From Allolobophora icterica (Eukaryota; Annelida; Clitellata; Crassiclitellata; Lumbricidae), in contig OY744605.1 of the NCBI GenBank assembly GCA_963556255.1, positions 40,757,444 through 40,821,443 on the forward strand: a stretch of DNA of 64,000 bases, written 5' to 3'. Below the pieces are notes generated by a model that did not search any database, was not told the DNA's origin, and was given only the letters and a program-made list of their open reading frames with translations. Below, piece by piece: positions 1 through 35,016 of the stretch; positions within the stretch are counted from its first letter, which is position 1; each line of letters starts with the position of its first letter. Both the position numbers and the translations under genes were made by a program.

Positions 1-20
1 GTATCGTATCGTATCGTATC
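1..20. repeat. (GTATC)4 tract at the window edge
   Basis: Four perfect pentamers; similar to the TTGTA-type tails of the tRNA-SINE family, so possibly a SINE tail entering from the left. Confidence 0.6.
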
Positions 21-282
21 TAGATATTTATAAGGCGACTCTCGCAGTATAAACTATTCAGAGGCGCCCTCAGTGTATGAGCCCGTGGAAACAGAAACGT
101 CTTGAGCAAGCGAGTAGATGCAGAGGAGATAAAGTAAGTAAGTAAGTATGGACTTTAATGCTCCGCCTGCAAACGCACTACGGCTAACAAACGGGTTAAT
201 ACAAGTGTAAGAAACTGAACATATCAAGCACAGGCATAAGCATCCTAAATAAATAGGAAAAAAATTAATTTAAATCCAATTA

Positions 283-491
283 ATGTTCATCATGAGTTTA
301 GTTCGAAGTCGAGATGGAAGACCATTCCAGGCAGAGGGACCTGTTACAGCAAAAGCTCGACGTTGGGTCAGAGTGGTCCTAGTACGAGGGACAAAGAGAT
401 CAAGACGGCCAGTAGAGCGCAAAGGACGATCGAGCAGAAGTTGCAGAGAGAGGTTGCCGCATAAGGTCAGAGAGATATTATTTAGGGGCAA
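283..491 (-). pseudogene. LINE reverse transcriptase C-terminal fragment
   Basis: The minus-strand translation VPRTRTTLTQRRAFAVTGPSAWNGLPSRLR matches the 'vPRTRT..g.RAFSVtgPrlWNsLP' tail of CR1/L2-type LINE polyproteins. Confidence 0.75.
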
Positions 492-720
492 GCCGTAGCT
501 GGGACTTGGAAAGTCGTTTTGTAAGACACACGTTGATTACGGTACTTACAGCTTATAGTAACAGCGTGCGCAACGAACTAACTCCAATTAGTAATCATAG
601 TACTCGTCTTTCGAGGCAAGTTATTAACGAAGACAGTTTAGTAAAGCAAAAACGCGCAAAGGGTCAAATGAGCGGTGTATCGTTGGAAGCCACTCCATAA
701 CAGTACTAAGGAAAATCGCA

Positions 721-837
721 ATGACGTCATTTCATATTAACAATAATTCAATGTTAATCGTAAATAATAACAGTCAAATGACGTCTAGCATGACGTCATT
801 TCAGTCGTTTGAGGAACATGAAAAAATTCCTCAAACG
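721..837. promoter_or_regulatory. Cluster of CRE-like sites and adjoining hairpin
   Basis: ATGACGTCAT occurs at 721-730 and 790-799, with ATGACGTC at 778-785. These are CREB/ATF palindromes within 80 bp. A perfect 11-bp inverted repeat CGTTTGAGGAA / TTCCTCAAACG follows at 806-837. No gene is recognised next to it, so regulatory function is unproven. Confidence 0.35.
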
Positions 838-1792
838 GGTAGGGGCCTACACATTCACAACGTCATCTTATATATAACGCACATTCATCATTGACCAAAG
901 ATAATCAGATGACCTCGTTGAATAATGATATATATATATGTCTGAGGAATTAGAACTGGACTTTTAAGTAATGTGGCTGGCCAGAGTTCAAAATTTTTAT
1001 AAACTGAGCCCAATTTGAATGTAATTCTTTTGAACTCTCTGCAGCTTCACTGCCTCGGCATATTTGACTTATTGATACGGTACCGGTAGGCCTACCAGAA
1101 AGAAGCGAGTTAGGCAATTTATTATTCAAGGTCTATTACGAACATTTTAGCGCGCGCAAAGTCACAGAATGTGAATCTGAGGTGTGGTTAGAACTAGAGG
1201 GGTTACCGTTAGTCAGTCACCAGATGAAGTGCAATATTATTAGATAATAAGCTATAGATGTTTGAAAGCCAGCGAGAAGCAGCGAGTTTTGCGACGTTTC
1301 TTGAATGAAGAGGTCGAGCAACGGATAAACATTGATAGGAGGTTCCATTTCTTGGGAGCTGCAAGCCGCAACACGATCGAAATGCACGAGAGCCATGGCA
1401 TTGCTACATCTAGGCAGACTAGGCTCAACCAAAGGAGTCAGGACCCATAGCCGAAGACCGGACTGCGTGGCAGGATGTAAGGATAGAATAGTGGTTGAAG
1501 GTAGGTAGGGCCTATAGGAGTGCACACTGTGGGGGTTTTTATAGGTCGAGCATGCCAGTTTAAATTAATTCTGAATTCTACATGAAGCTAATGCAGCTGA
1601 TGGATCGCTGTTAATGAGTGAATGAGAAGATGCACACAACATCACGCGAGCAAGAGAATTACAGTAATCTAGGTGATTGGAAGCCAATGCATGTGTATGT
1701 TAGTTTAACGTGTAGCGTAGGATCTACGTGCGCCGTTGCGCTTTGCATGATATGCTGCGTCATTGTGTGAGGAGAAATGCAACTGACACCAG

Positions 1793-2190
1793 GAGGACGC
1801 GGTGGTGTAGCGGTATGTCGGTGCCTTGTAACCGGAGGATCGCAGGTTCGAATCTACCTCAAACCTCTGCGTATCGACCCAGCGCCATCGATGTTCTGTC
1901 GTATGGTCGTGTGCACTTCTGAACTTTGTAAGGAGGGCAATATTATAGGGGAGGGGGTAGAGTAATGGTAACACTCATGGCCAGGAGAGCATTAGATTCG
2001 CGCTTCAATACCCGTAGGCCTATCCCCCCCCCTCTAGGGCGGCGCCTTGCATGGCTGCCAAACCGTGTGTTCAATTAAGATCTTGATTGTACTACTGTCA
2101 TGTTTCAATGTAATCATACTGCGTCTGTCAGTTTGAAATAATAAAAAATATTATTATTATTATAATATCAAAATACCGTTGTATTGTATA
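1793..2190 (+). mobile_element. tRNA-derived SINE, interrupted by a second SINE
   Basis: It has Pol III box A (TGGTGTAGCGG) and box B (GGTTCGAATC) in a tRNA-like head, a body including 'gacccagcgccatcgatg', and a TTGTATTGTAT tail. The sequence breaks at about 1943 and resumes at about 2164, which is clear by comparison with the uninterrupted copy at 16,142. Confidence 0.85.
1944..2163 (+). mobile_element. (ATT)n-tailed SINE inserted in the tRNA-SINE
   Basis: A body 'atggtaacactcatggcc ... ggcgccttgcatggctgcc ... gttaattaagatcttgat' ends in (TTA)n. It shares this with copies at 26,750 and 36,415. The extra 'gtagagtaatgg' at its left edge may be box A of the full-length family. Confidence 0.75.
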
Positions 2191-2316
2191 AGAGGAGTAA
2201 TTTTAAACTAGGCAGCAGTCTTTTGATTGAGTTGGTGAAATTACCCATCAGTTCAAATTTATATTAAACAAAGACCTCGTGCTAACTAATTGGCACCATA
2301 TTAGATTATGCACATA

Positions 2317-2955
2317 CATGGGCGGCCATTTAGGGGGGGGGTCGAGGGGGACAAGACCCCCACCTTTAAGAGTGGGGGTCACGCCATACATCGGACCCCC
2401 AATTTCGAAGATACATCAAAAAAGGTCAAGAAATGCATTGTGTGAGGGCGAAAATGAGTTTTGAGTGCCTTTTTGACCAGAAAAGTAGTTTTGAGCAGAA
2501 GTGTCCCCCCCCCAAAATTTGAAGAAAAAAGTTATGAAATTATGAAATTGTGTAAGAGAAGGAAAAAAGGCGAAAAAAGTTCTGTGGAGATGAATAGTTA
2601 AAAAAAGTGGTGAGGTATTTTGAAGGCATGGAAAAGTCACGAAAGTAGGTGGAGGACTAAAAAAAAGTCATCAAGTTTTTTGGAAGATGAGATTGAAAAT
2701 TTTTTGGATTTGTGGAAGATGAGATGCGGGAAAAAGTGTACGGAGGAAAAAATTTTAGCACTGGGAAAAATTTGTAAAGAGGCTAATGACTAAAAAAAAG
2801 TCATCAACTTTTTTCGGAGATGAAAGCGAAATTTATTGGAGATAAAGTGGCAAAAAATTTCTTTTTTGGGACAAGATTTTAAAAAAACCGGTCGTCGACG
2901 AGATCGTGGCCGACTTTGTCCTCCACCCACCTCTCAGACAAGATCGCCGCCACTG
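2317..2955. mobile_element. hAT-like non-autonomous element
   Basis: Ends CATGGGCGGCCA and (inverted) CAGTGGCGGCGA lie between near-matching 8-mers TGCACATA and TACACATA. The interior repeats 'gactaaaaaaaagtcatcaa' and 'ggagatgaaa' phrases. A degraded relative lies at about 5,580-5,790. Confidence 0.65.
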
Positions 2956-2963
2956 TACACATA

Positions 2964-5414
2964 TATATTACTAGAGTATTTACCCGTCATATGTCTCTCC
3001 CTTCCTTCCTGGATCATGCAGTAGTGTTTGCCCTGTATTGCACGTGACCAATCGATATTTAGGCTAATCACTGTTCGCCTCGTCTTTGCTCCTCCTTTCC
3101 CTCAACGTCCTGTAAGATCGTGTGTCATAAAGAGAAAGTGATGCCGGGAGGGTGCGAGTGAAGGAGGGAACAGAGCTAGGGCGGGAGGGAGAGACTTACT
3201 AACCGCTGTTTGTCTGTCTATCAATCCGTCTGTCAATCTGACAGCAGTCTGTCTGTGGGTCTGTACGTCTATCTGCCGTGTGGCGAATGTTCCTCAGCCA
3301 GGCCAAATTCGGGCGCCCATGTGATATTGCCGGGCTTAGGCATATTCCATACATTCCACTGCAGCAACGAAGGGACGGCAGCTACATTTCAGAAGCGTTT
3401 ATCGTACGATGGACAGACGGACACTCAGATCTGGGAAACTATACGAGATCTTTCTACTAGTTGTAAGAAAAGTTTATGAAGGCTTCGGTTCAAGGTGAAT
3501 TTAAGCTGGTCTCTGACGCGCCTTGTGTGGCTCTGGGTATTTTGGAGCTTTACATTACATTACATGCATCGAGCCTGATGTCATATCTCGCTTATTTCGA
3601 ACCTTGGATATATCGAACCACTGACGATTGTCCCTTGAGGTTCGATATAACAAAGTTTTGCTGTACGATCAAACCGAAGAATTACAGCCATCAAATTGAA
3701 GAGCAGAATCTACAATGGATTGAACTGGTCAATATGATTAGGGGTAAGTTAAGGCCTACATATACATATAACTTATGTATATGTTGGCCTATATGTTAGA
3801 TAATAAATTATGTACTCCACACAATTAAGACTATAATAGACCAAATACCATACTAAACAGACAACAGTTAGTCTTTTCTCAAGAGTATTTAGGTTACAAG
3901 ATCAGGTTAAGAATATATTATATACACTCTTAAAGTCCAACAATGCAAGTATAAATCAAACAATTGCTTCCGGTAACAGCAAGCTTCAGCACCAGTAGCC
4001 AGGAACATGTAATTACAAAGGTTAACAACAGTACTCATTGCCAATTCATCCTACTCCCACTTCTACTCCGACCACTACTATTATCACTATTCCCATTACT
4101 CTCTGTCCCTTCCTGCTCATACTACTGTTGTTTGTTGCTGTTCACACTAATACTGTTAATATCACTGAAATGAATAAGTTTCAACTACAAGTATGAACAG
4201 TCAGTCAAATGCAGTCATCTGAAGTTGACTTGTTAACCAAGTCGCCAAGTCTAAGCAATTCTCAAAAGTCTTTGTATCAATTAAGCATTTGTCTGCAATG
4301 ATCGACCTTACTGTTTCTTCTCTTTAAGTCTTCACGTCTCCTTCTGCAAAACGAAACTATGCTCAAACTAAGTACAAATGTCACAACTTGAACAAGCCAA
4401 AAGTTCCCATTTGCTCTACATTGTACCAGAATGAACTCGATATTGAAGCAACCCATCCTAGTGTCATTAGCAGCAAGAAAACAACTTCAAGACTTAAACT
4501 GTACTTGTTAGACAAAAAACGTCATGAAAATTACAATAAACAATTAACAGAAAACCCCAAAAAATCCGCTCAAAACATCTTTGCAATGAAAATCACGGAC
4601 TTACAGTTTCAATAAACGCACAACAAACCAACATCTCTGGAAAACATTCCAAATAAAATAAGTTAATATGGACATACAGTCAAGCAATGCCTGAATAGAT
4701 AATAACCACATAAATCTGATTGTTAAAATTAACAATTATGTAAACTTATTGCACACTGGTGAATTGCTATAAATCAAAAAATTGTTATCTGACACCAAAT
4801 ATAACATAACCAGCTGCATAACGGCTGATAAAGAAGCAACTCAATAAGCACACACACCCTATGACATGTGACTTATTGACTATTTTAGAACAATGAATCT
4901 ACAGCAGCTTTGTCATAGCATGAACGGTAAGTCATGGAGTCCAGTAATGAGATCGTGACTAAGGTAGTTTTATCACATTAAAGTTAAACTAAGACCTTTG
5001 AAATCATAGAAGCATAAATTAGCATAATAGTCAAAGATTTCTTTATATCCACAGGCAACTAAATTTATAAATATAACTATTTCATCTTTCAACTTCTTCA
5101 GCTGATGTAAGGAAAGAGATTTACACGACACATCAATATCACAATAATTTAGCCAGCATTTAAAATTCACGCAGAACTGAACTCTCTAACTGCTATTACG
5201 CAATATTATTACAGCTTTCCTTCTAGACCAACCACACATACTTTGCATTCGTCATTCAGTTACTAAGAAGAGCTCAGGATACACTTGTTCACACAGGCCA
5301 TTATCAACTGACGCTGTAATGAACTACTGGTCAGACGTAAGTAGCATATATCAGAAGTGAGCAGTCATGTACCTAATGCGCTGTAACACTGTAGCTCAGG
5401 GCATATTTTAACTG
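2964..5414. other. Non-coding stretch without recognised features
   Basis: Only short ORFs without codon bias or family motifs were seen. Pyrimidine-rich and AT-rich patches occur. I see nothing to annotate here. Confidence 0.5.
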
Positions 5415-5850
5415 TCTAACTAGTGGGACAAATGTCCCAGTAGTCTTAGGATTTGTCCCAGTAGTTAGGCTGATTTGTCCCAGGCAATGTATGTTTAAAG
5501 TATAACTAGTGGGACAAATGTTGCAAGAGTTTTAAGATTTGCCCCAGTAGTAAAATCAGAATTAGTATAACGCATTGTCATTGAATCACATTATTGTTGG
5601 GAGACCCGAGAAAAAGGTGTAAAAAGAAGGTAATGACTAAAAAAAATAAGTCATCAACTTTTTTTTAGATGAATTCGTAGAAAAGTCATAAAGTTGGTAA
5701 GTTTCTGGAGATGAATTCCTAAAAAAAGGTCATCGACCAGACCATGGCCGACTTTGTCCCCCCACCTCTCAGACAAGATTGCCGCCACTGAAAGTTTTTC
5801 AGAGACGAGTTCCAAAAAAGGTCATGAACTTGACCCATGGCTGATTTTGT
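5415..5850. repeat. Degenerate relative of the 2317-2955 element plus 'gggacaaatgtccca' repeats
   Basis: From about 5,415 two copies of 'actagtgggacaaatgt' with 'tgtcccagtag' phrases occur. From about 5,620 the sequence repeats 'gtaatgactaaaaaaa' and 'gtcatcaact', ending 'acctctcagacaagattgcc' as in the element at 2,317-2,955. Confidence 0.55.
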
Positions 5851-6841
5851 CCCAGTAGTCTAAATTCCTTAAACTATGCACTGCTATAGCTTGTCTGACG
5901 AACAAAATTGGACCATGACATTGTTAATACAGTGTAATCAATTGTTAGAAACAAACATTTTTCATGGGACTCTTAAAAAAACTGAGTGAATGATCAGTTG
6001 TTGATTTTAGAGTGTAGCCCTGTAACAGGCAAAGTAGAATAATGAAAAAATCAAATGAAAAAACATTTATCATGTTCACCGAAATGGTAAAAATGTCATA
6101 ACCAGTTCTAGAAAACTCGAGCACCAATTAAAGTCTTCTTTGTACAAGTATCTGAAAGTCGCACATCTTTTAATTTAACATCTTAATTATATTACTTCAT
6201 GTAGTCTTTCAAACTGTTCTAGCAGCAAAAATAATACATTCAATTAGCCATAAAACTCAATAATATTAAATCAGAAAAATAAACAAACAATAGAATTGCC
6301 CACCTGAAAAAGAAATACCATGCCAGGATTAGAAGATCAAGAACAATCTCATAACACAAAAAGCGGACAGAAGTAAAGCAATGAGTATACGATTCAAGTT
6401 TCATGCTCAACAATTAAACTGACTACAGCCACAAAGACAAATACTATTTCACATGCCTTTCGATCTATGGTCGTTACTGATTACTATATTCTCATAGAAT
6501 TATGTGCATAACTGCACGGACTTCACCATTTCATTCCTTCAAATTCTGCTCTGTTTCAATTAATTCCTGTCTAGAGTAAGTAGGAAACGAACAAGTAGAC
6601 AAAAACCAAAGGTACCAAAATCAAGAATGCTACAGTCTAGTTAAAACTGCTAAATTCAGACCTTAGAGTTGGACTTTGACCATTCGAAAGCAATACTGCT
6701 GCTACACAGTGCCATTGGTTGATAGATAATCATCGTAACAAGGATAAAAGCAAATGTTTTAAACTGTGAGACAGGGCAACTCAAGCAATTACAGTAGCAG
6801 GGATAGCATAAAAGAAGCATTTACTGAACAAGTGCCTGACA

Positions 6842-29370
<22,529 letters not shown>

Positions 29371-29689
29371 ACCTATCACATGAACATATATGACATCGCA
29401 TAAAGTACAAGCAACTTGCAAGTATTTCATCAGTACTTAAGGCAGTTTGTAACTTTTGACCAAAACATAGCAAGGCAAACACAAGAAAATGATTACGACA
29501 TGTATGATTACGACATCATTAATTTTATGCCTCTATCAGCAAGTCATTAGTAGCAAGGGTTGAAATACTGTTTGGTTGAAGTCACAATCAGAGGATTGTC
29601 CTACTAAAACTGACTCACTCAGAATCTTACAAAAGGCACACAATGGTTTATCCAAAATGACAGTGTTGTGAGCCATAGGCACATTTAGG

Positions 29690-30440
29690 ACCGATGTCTG
29701 GTACCCGTCAGCAATTGGCTAAGCTTAACCTTTCCTCTCTCTCTGCACAGTTCCGTGCCTTTACTTTCTCTTCCTTGGCATTCTATTGGACCAGGAACTA
29801 ACCTTTGCACCACACATTCATCGCCTTCGCCACGACTGCCTTTACCAGCTCCGTCAGTTTCGTACTGTCGCCCGCTCTCTGTCAACAGGAGCTGCAACTA
29901 CTCTTGTGCATTCCTTTGTCACATCCCATCTGGACTATTGCCTGTCCCTTTACTCTGGCCTCCCATCTGCACGCCTAAACTGCCTTGACCACATCTTGCG
30001 CTCCGCTGTGCACCTTATTGGCCAAATACCCTACTTTGGCCATGTTTCAAATTATATGCTGGACGTCCTGCATTGGCTCCCCGTCCAACAGCGCATAGAG
30101 ATCAGGATCGCCTCCCTGTGTAGGCGGTGTCAACTGGGTCTCACACCATCTTACTTGCTGGACCTGTTCTGGCCTGTCTCGACCTCTTGGACTGTTCGTG
30201 TCCTCTGCTCGGTGGAGCGGGGGGTGCTCTCAGTCCCATTTGCCCGTACTGCAATTGTGCAAACCCGCGCCTTCTCGGTAGTTGGCCCGACCATATGGAA
30301 TGGCCTCCCTCCTGAGTTGCGCTTACTTCCTAGCTCTTCCTCTGACACTTTCTATGACCGCCTGAAAACTGTTCTTTTTGGCCGTGCTGGAGTCGGGAGT
30401 GCCTCTGAGTAGTTTTCTTGAAGATGTGTTATATAAATCT
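29690..30440 (+). pseudogene. LINE reverse transcriptase C-terminal fragment
   Basis: The ORF at 29786-30412 reads LRQFRTVARSLSTGAATTLVHSFVTSHLDYC, then LHWLPVQQRIEIRI, TPSYLLDL and FSVVGPTIWNGLPPELR: the thumb and tail of a CR1/L2/Jockey-clade LINE. It ends at a stop, followed by a 'ttatataaat'-type 3' tail. Upstream reading is disrupted. It lies just upstream of the ANO10 coding start. Confidence 0.88.
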
Positions 30441-30612
30441 ATGAATGAACGAATTTGGTACAACAAAATGTATTATAATAATAAGCAAAGAGAAATGTCA
30501 GTGAACTTTACATGTTATGCCAGTTGCGTACTCTCATTGGCCGGCCAACTAGTCAGTATACTGGCCACAGGCCAGAGGCTTCATGAGTGGCTTCATGAAG
30601 CTGCTATGAAGG

Positions 30613-30711
30613 GTTCTAGGACAATTCGTCGCAGGACAATTCGGCGCGGACAATTCGTCGCAGGACAATTCGTCGCGGACAATTTGGCGCGGACAATTCG
30701 GCACGGTTAAT
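30613..30711 (+). repeat. Tandem 'ggacaattcgtcgc' modules, MULE-end-like
   Basis: Six to seven copies of a 14-16 bp unit (ggacaattcg[t/g]cgc) occur head to tail. This resembles one modular terminus of a MULE/foldback-type transposon. I did not find the opposite inverted end within the following kilobase. Confidence 0.55.
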
Positions 30712-32820
30712 CAAAATATAAAATTGAAACTGCTTCATTAAGCCACCATAGAAATAAACAGCAACATTAAAAGTGAAATATAATAGTAGATTGTCGAGTT
30801 CATCATGATATTTAATATTGAGCTTTAATTGAATAAAGATACTCTAATATGAAATCCAAAATTTAGTAATCTAATACAACTAAATGTTAATACAAAAAAC
30901 AATTTGGATAATCCTGTCCTGTCCGAAATTGTATGAATACAGACACTCTAATATGCTATCCAATTAGGACGTTTAGTTGTTGTTGCCCGACTTTACATCG
31001 TATGTTTGTCCAAATTCTTGGACAATAAAGACACAATCAACGACTGCTATGACCACAAACATGAAAGTCAAAGTGTTTTACATAGATTTGTTTGCTCTGA
31101 CGAAACTGCTCAAGGAAATAGACCAATCGGTTCTGGTTACAAAAACTTTGCTACAGTAGCAAAGACGTTACATGCACGAACTAGGCTAAGGAAAAATAAA
31201 CTGGGTCAACCTAGGCTGAAAGTCAAGGCAAATTAGAACTTCATTTTTTCAGTGTGTAAAATGATTTAACGAACGGATTTTGGGGGACTGAACTGGCGCA
31301 GGTTCTAAGATTACGCAGAAGAAATCTTCCATAGTTATGTTGTATAACGCGTCATTCATAGCGAAGATGAAAAGGATTTCTGTGGTTCTTTCAAAACTTT
31401 TTCCGGTTATCAAACGTAAACAACATGCACATAGACTTCAAAATTTCTAAAATTTAATCGCCTCTAAATATAGCAGACTGGCGCTACATAAATAAATTAC
31501 CTTCTTGTTACATAATTACTTCTGTCATGACTAATACGGTTTTATATCTACCCAACTGCTATGTTCGGCTAAAAGTTTAATGCACACTTCCATCAAACTG
31601 CTCCTATCAACTTTTTGGGAATCGGCTGATCTTCGCCTCGTCCTCCACTCTTCGCTCTTTTAACGCAGACGAGAGTTACCAAGATTCAGCTGCATCAAGC
31701 GTGCAATGCGGCAAAATTTCAGTAGCGTCATCTGTCGGTTGACTAAATAATCATAATGGTAATGATTGTAATTATTATGTTTTAATAGTTAACGTAGGCC
31801 TATTGCCTGACTCTGCTAAGTTTTTCAATGAAGATGTAGCATGTCCATAAAACTGAAATTAACATGCTTAACTTATGAGTCAGGATATACACCCATTATC
31901 CATCATCCTCCCATTTCTCACGAGCTAACCGCGACCCACCGTAAAAGCTTCCGTCTCCTACTTAACTAGCCACGTTCGTTAGCTACACATCGGGCCCATA
32001 GCTGGTCACCATTTGCCACCAGTGAAACATTGCAAGCTTCCTTTGGGGTTATTAAACATGGTTGCTTCGGTAATTCTTGTGGGAATGCCAATTTATCGAG
32101 TATTTACTTTTAGATTATTGCCCATCCTAAGATGGTTTAAAACCAATTTGAAAATGTATTTTCCGATGTCAGTCATTGAAAGCAAAACGTAACGTAACAA
32201 ATTCTGGTATTTTTATATTATTAATTGCAGTCCTGCTATCTGAATACTATCGTTCCCGGATGCGTGGTGCAAGCTGGCGAAAAACCAGGAAGATCTTAGC
32301 CCGTCCTAAGACGGTTTAAAACATTTTGAAAATGTATTTTCCTGGGCGCGTGAAATTTATTATGACCTTCATAATTTAAAAATTTGCAAAAATCTCTCGG
32401 TAGATCTGAGATCTGATCACAAGCGCTCCTTGGGAGCCTTGTGTGCGAATACACCCAGAGAAAGTTCAATGGGTGCGTGGCACCCAGAAGATTTCGGACC
32501 TTAAATTCAAATTGTTTACATGTACACCTAAGTAATCTCACAACTTGAGAATTACAACTGCAACACAAAGACCCAAAATTGCATGATCTCAGAGTCACAG
32601 CCGGTAAATAAATTATTTATTTATTATTTAAACTAATAAATAAATAAATAATAACACTGGAACGTCCAAACGTAACTGATTTTCTTTTCTTTTCTAACCA
32701 TGTAACCCTTGACAAGAAAAATTTTCTTTCTCCAAAAATCTGCTAAAACTCACCTACCTAAGGGGATGGGAAGGGAGTTTGGGGGGGGGGGAAAGGGGTA
32801 GGGGGAAGGAGGGAGGACTC
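30712..32820. other. Intergenic stretch between ANO10 and RBBP5, no gene recognised
   Basis: The ORFs near 31,006 and 32,296 (about 75-100 codons) match no family I know and lack splice-consistent extensions. A slightly GC-richer patch at 31,620-31,760 could be the ANO10 promoter or first non-coding exon, but nothing proves it. Confidence 0.4.
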
Positions 32821-32830
32821 ATGAACCCAG

Positions 32831-32945
32831 CAGTGTGAGAATTGTAGAAAAGACTGGTGGTCAGACTTTGATGAGTTTGATCCATGTGGAGTTAAATATT
32901 TTATCTGTGTTTTGCAAACTGAGAAAATTCAAAAATACAATAGAA
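32831..32945. repeat. Partial copy of the 14416-14550 MITE
   Basis: It shares 'cagtgtgagaattgtag', 'gactttgatgagtttgat' and 'ttttgcaaactgagaaaatt' with the full copy. It stops where the element at 32,947 begins, with no continuation on the far side. Confidence 0.75.
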
Positions 32946-32946
32946 A

Positions 32947-33392
32947 GGGGCCATCCATATATTACGTACGCAAAAATCCGGGAAAATTGGACCCCTCCCT
33001 GTTCGCACGCGTACTTTTTTCCACCCCACCTGCATACATACAGTTGACGCACCCCCCCTAAGACCAGCTGCAGAATGTGTCGGTTACACAGGTCCAGGCA
33101 GCGACTGTCTGCACTTTAGGCCAGATTGAAGGATGAGTAATCCATGGACTCACTGTTGAGTTGTGTGATAGTTTAATAATAACGTTCAGAAGTAAGGTGG
33201 CATACAAGTGACACCTCTCCCACAGTCCTACTTCCTCTGGTACAGCTGGAAAGACTGAACTCTAGCTCACTTGAAGGCCAATCAATTTGCGTACATACAT
33301 TATCAGTGGACCCCCCGTTCGCAAGCGTTTGCAAGCACATGCATTTCGGTTACCCCTCCCCCTCCATGCGTGCGTAATTTATGGATGGCCCC
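32947..33392. mobile_element. DNA element with GGGGCCATCCATA ends
   Basis: The left end GGGGCCATCCATATATTACG is the inverse of the right end CGTAATTTATGGATGGCCCC, apart from a few bases. A possible 2-bp AA duplication flanks it. The ends recall ISL2EU-like MITEs, but this is from memory of the family only. Confidence 0.65.
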
Positions 33393-34892
33393 AAACCAAC
33401 CATCTTGGCTGCCTGTGGCAAGTAGCTATATGTGACCACTTTTGACAGCTTCCTGCAGAAAGCACTGTCACCACAGGCTGCCTCGCCATAAAGGCGCGCC
33501 TCCTCGCAGTAGCCACTTTGGAACCACTTCTGAAAAAAGGTACATTCCGGTTGCCTGCAGTGACGTGCCTGTACTCAATGCCATTATTATAACCTGTGAT
33601 CTCTTATCTAGAGTGTTGGTGGTAAACCAATTTGGTCAGTTTTGAAATGCCACTAGATCACTAAATTTGCCAATGTAGAACTCTAGTCAGGCTAGCACCT
33701 GTCTGTCCAAGTGAAAATGAGATTTATCCCCAGTTATTAACATAGTACTCTACCATCAAAATCATTAATATACTGAAGAATACAAGCCTGCTTTGACATC
33801 CAATAAACAGCACCCATGTCCAATGATCTCGTGCAATCATGGTCACTGTCACAAAAGATATTACTGTAAGTGTAGCTATCAAAGTGCAATTTAGCATCAG
33901 CATCTCTTATATTGCTTGTTTTTCTTAGTCGTTCTTTTTTTTCAAATTTATGCACAGAATACAAATTCTCAGTATGTCATGCACTATTTTACCATCAGTT
34001 TCAAGAATGCTTTACATTTTGCCCTCATTTACCATAAGTGACAAAAGATAGCCAGGTCTACATTTGACCGACACAAATAACTGACGCCAAACATGCAGCA
34101 AATGCACACTGCTGGTTAAGTACAGGAACTATTCTTGAACGAAGTAGAAAAAAGTGCAGATCTGGATTTGCCAAATACCATGAATTTGTTATAAGTTCAA
34201 ATAGAATTAAAGTTTAAACGAGATTCAAAGTAACAAAAGACAGTCATAATATTTTCTCTTCAGTTCATCTTATGCTTTAGTGAATCATTTAGTGATTCAT
34301 TAGCAATCGGTTTTAGTTTACAATTCATTTACGACAAGAGAGCTCAAGATCGCATTCACATTAATGAACTGAGATGAATGTCTCTGCATGAATTACAACC
34401 TGAAGATCCAATTTTTGAGTGCAATATCCTGTTTTAGCTAGATGAACCAGAAGCGACACCAGTCAGCAGCACCAGGCTTTGCCATCAAGCTCTGATCTCT
34501 TCCTTAGAAGGCTCCATCTGTTACCTGAATTCATTTAGTTGTGCACTTTAAATCATTTAAAAAATTTTAAACCTCTTTTCTAGAGCATCACATCCAAAAC
34601 TGCAAGTATTCAGTCTCAGTGCAACTTTTGCTCTCCAAAACATGCTGTTGTTAAATTCATACCAGTAAACTTCACACACATTTTTGTCATCTCCAAAGAA
34701 TATCTATATACTGAAGCGGTTTCATATACAGGTTCTTCAGCTCCTTCATTTATTCCTTGGCGACCATCAGAGAAATCATTACTCCAAAGAGACCGAGATT
34801 TTGAAACAACAGTCTTTGATTTAAACACCTTGATGTTTCTATGCCTTGAAGGTATAAGGAAATGTCTGACAGTGTTCTGGGTTGAGTGTCTG
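33393..34892. other. Intergenic stretch downstream of RBBP5, nothing recognised
   Basis: AT-rich with small ORFs lacking family motifs. The RBBP5 3' UTR should enter from the right; a minus-strand AATAAA occurs near 34,750 and could be its poly(A) signal. Confidence 0.4.
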
Positions 34893-34963
34893 TTAACACT
34901 ATAACGATGAGCTGCATTGGTTTCCTGGTCACTTTTAGTACACTTGCATCGTTAAAGTGTTAA
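34893..34963. mobile_element. 71-bp TTAA-ended MITE, copy 2
   Basis: It starts TTAACACTATAACGATG and ends CATCGTTAAAGTGTTAA, with an internal 'cttttagtaca' shared with the reverse complement of the copy at 22,132. It sits about 50 bp downstream of the RBBP5 stop codon, probably inside its 3' UTR. Confidence 0.7.
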
Positions 34964-35016
34964 AAGGTCATACAAACATGACACAGTCTTTATCTTCCTA
35001 ACTTGAAAATTGTCCT

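Noticed and set aside
1800..1870. Candidate functional tRNA gene with box A and box B
   Set aside because: The acceptor stem does not pair, the anticodon arm is irregular, and the sequence recurs with a SINE body and tail.
32296..32598. Minus-strand ORF of 100 codons upstream of ANO10
   Set aside because: No recognisable domain, no splice-linked extension and unusual codon use; likely chance.
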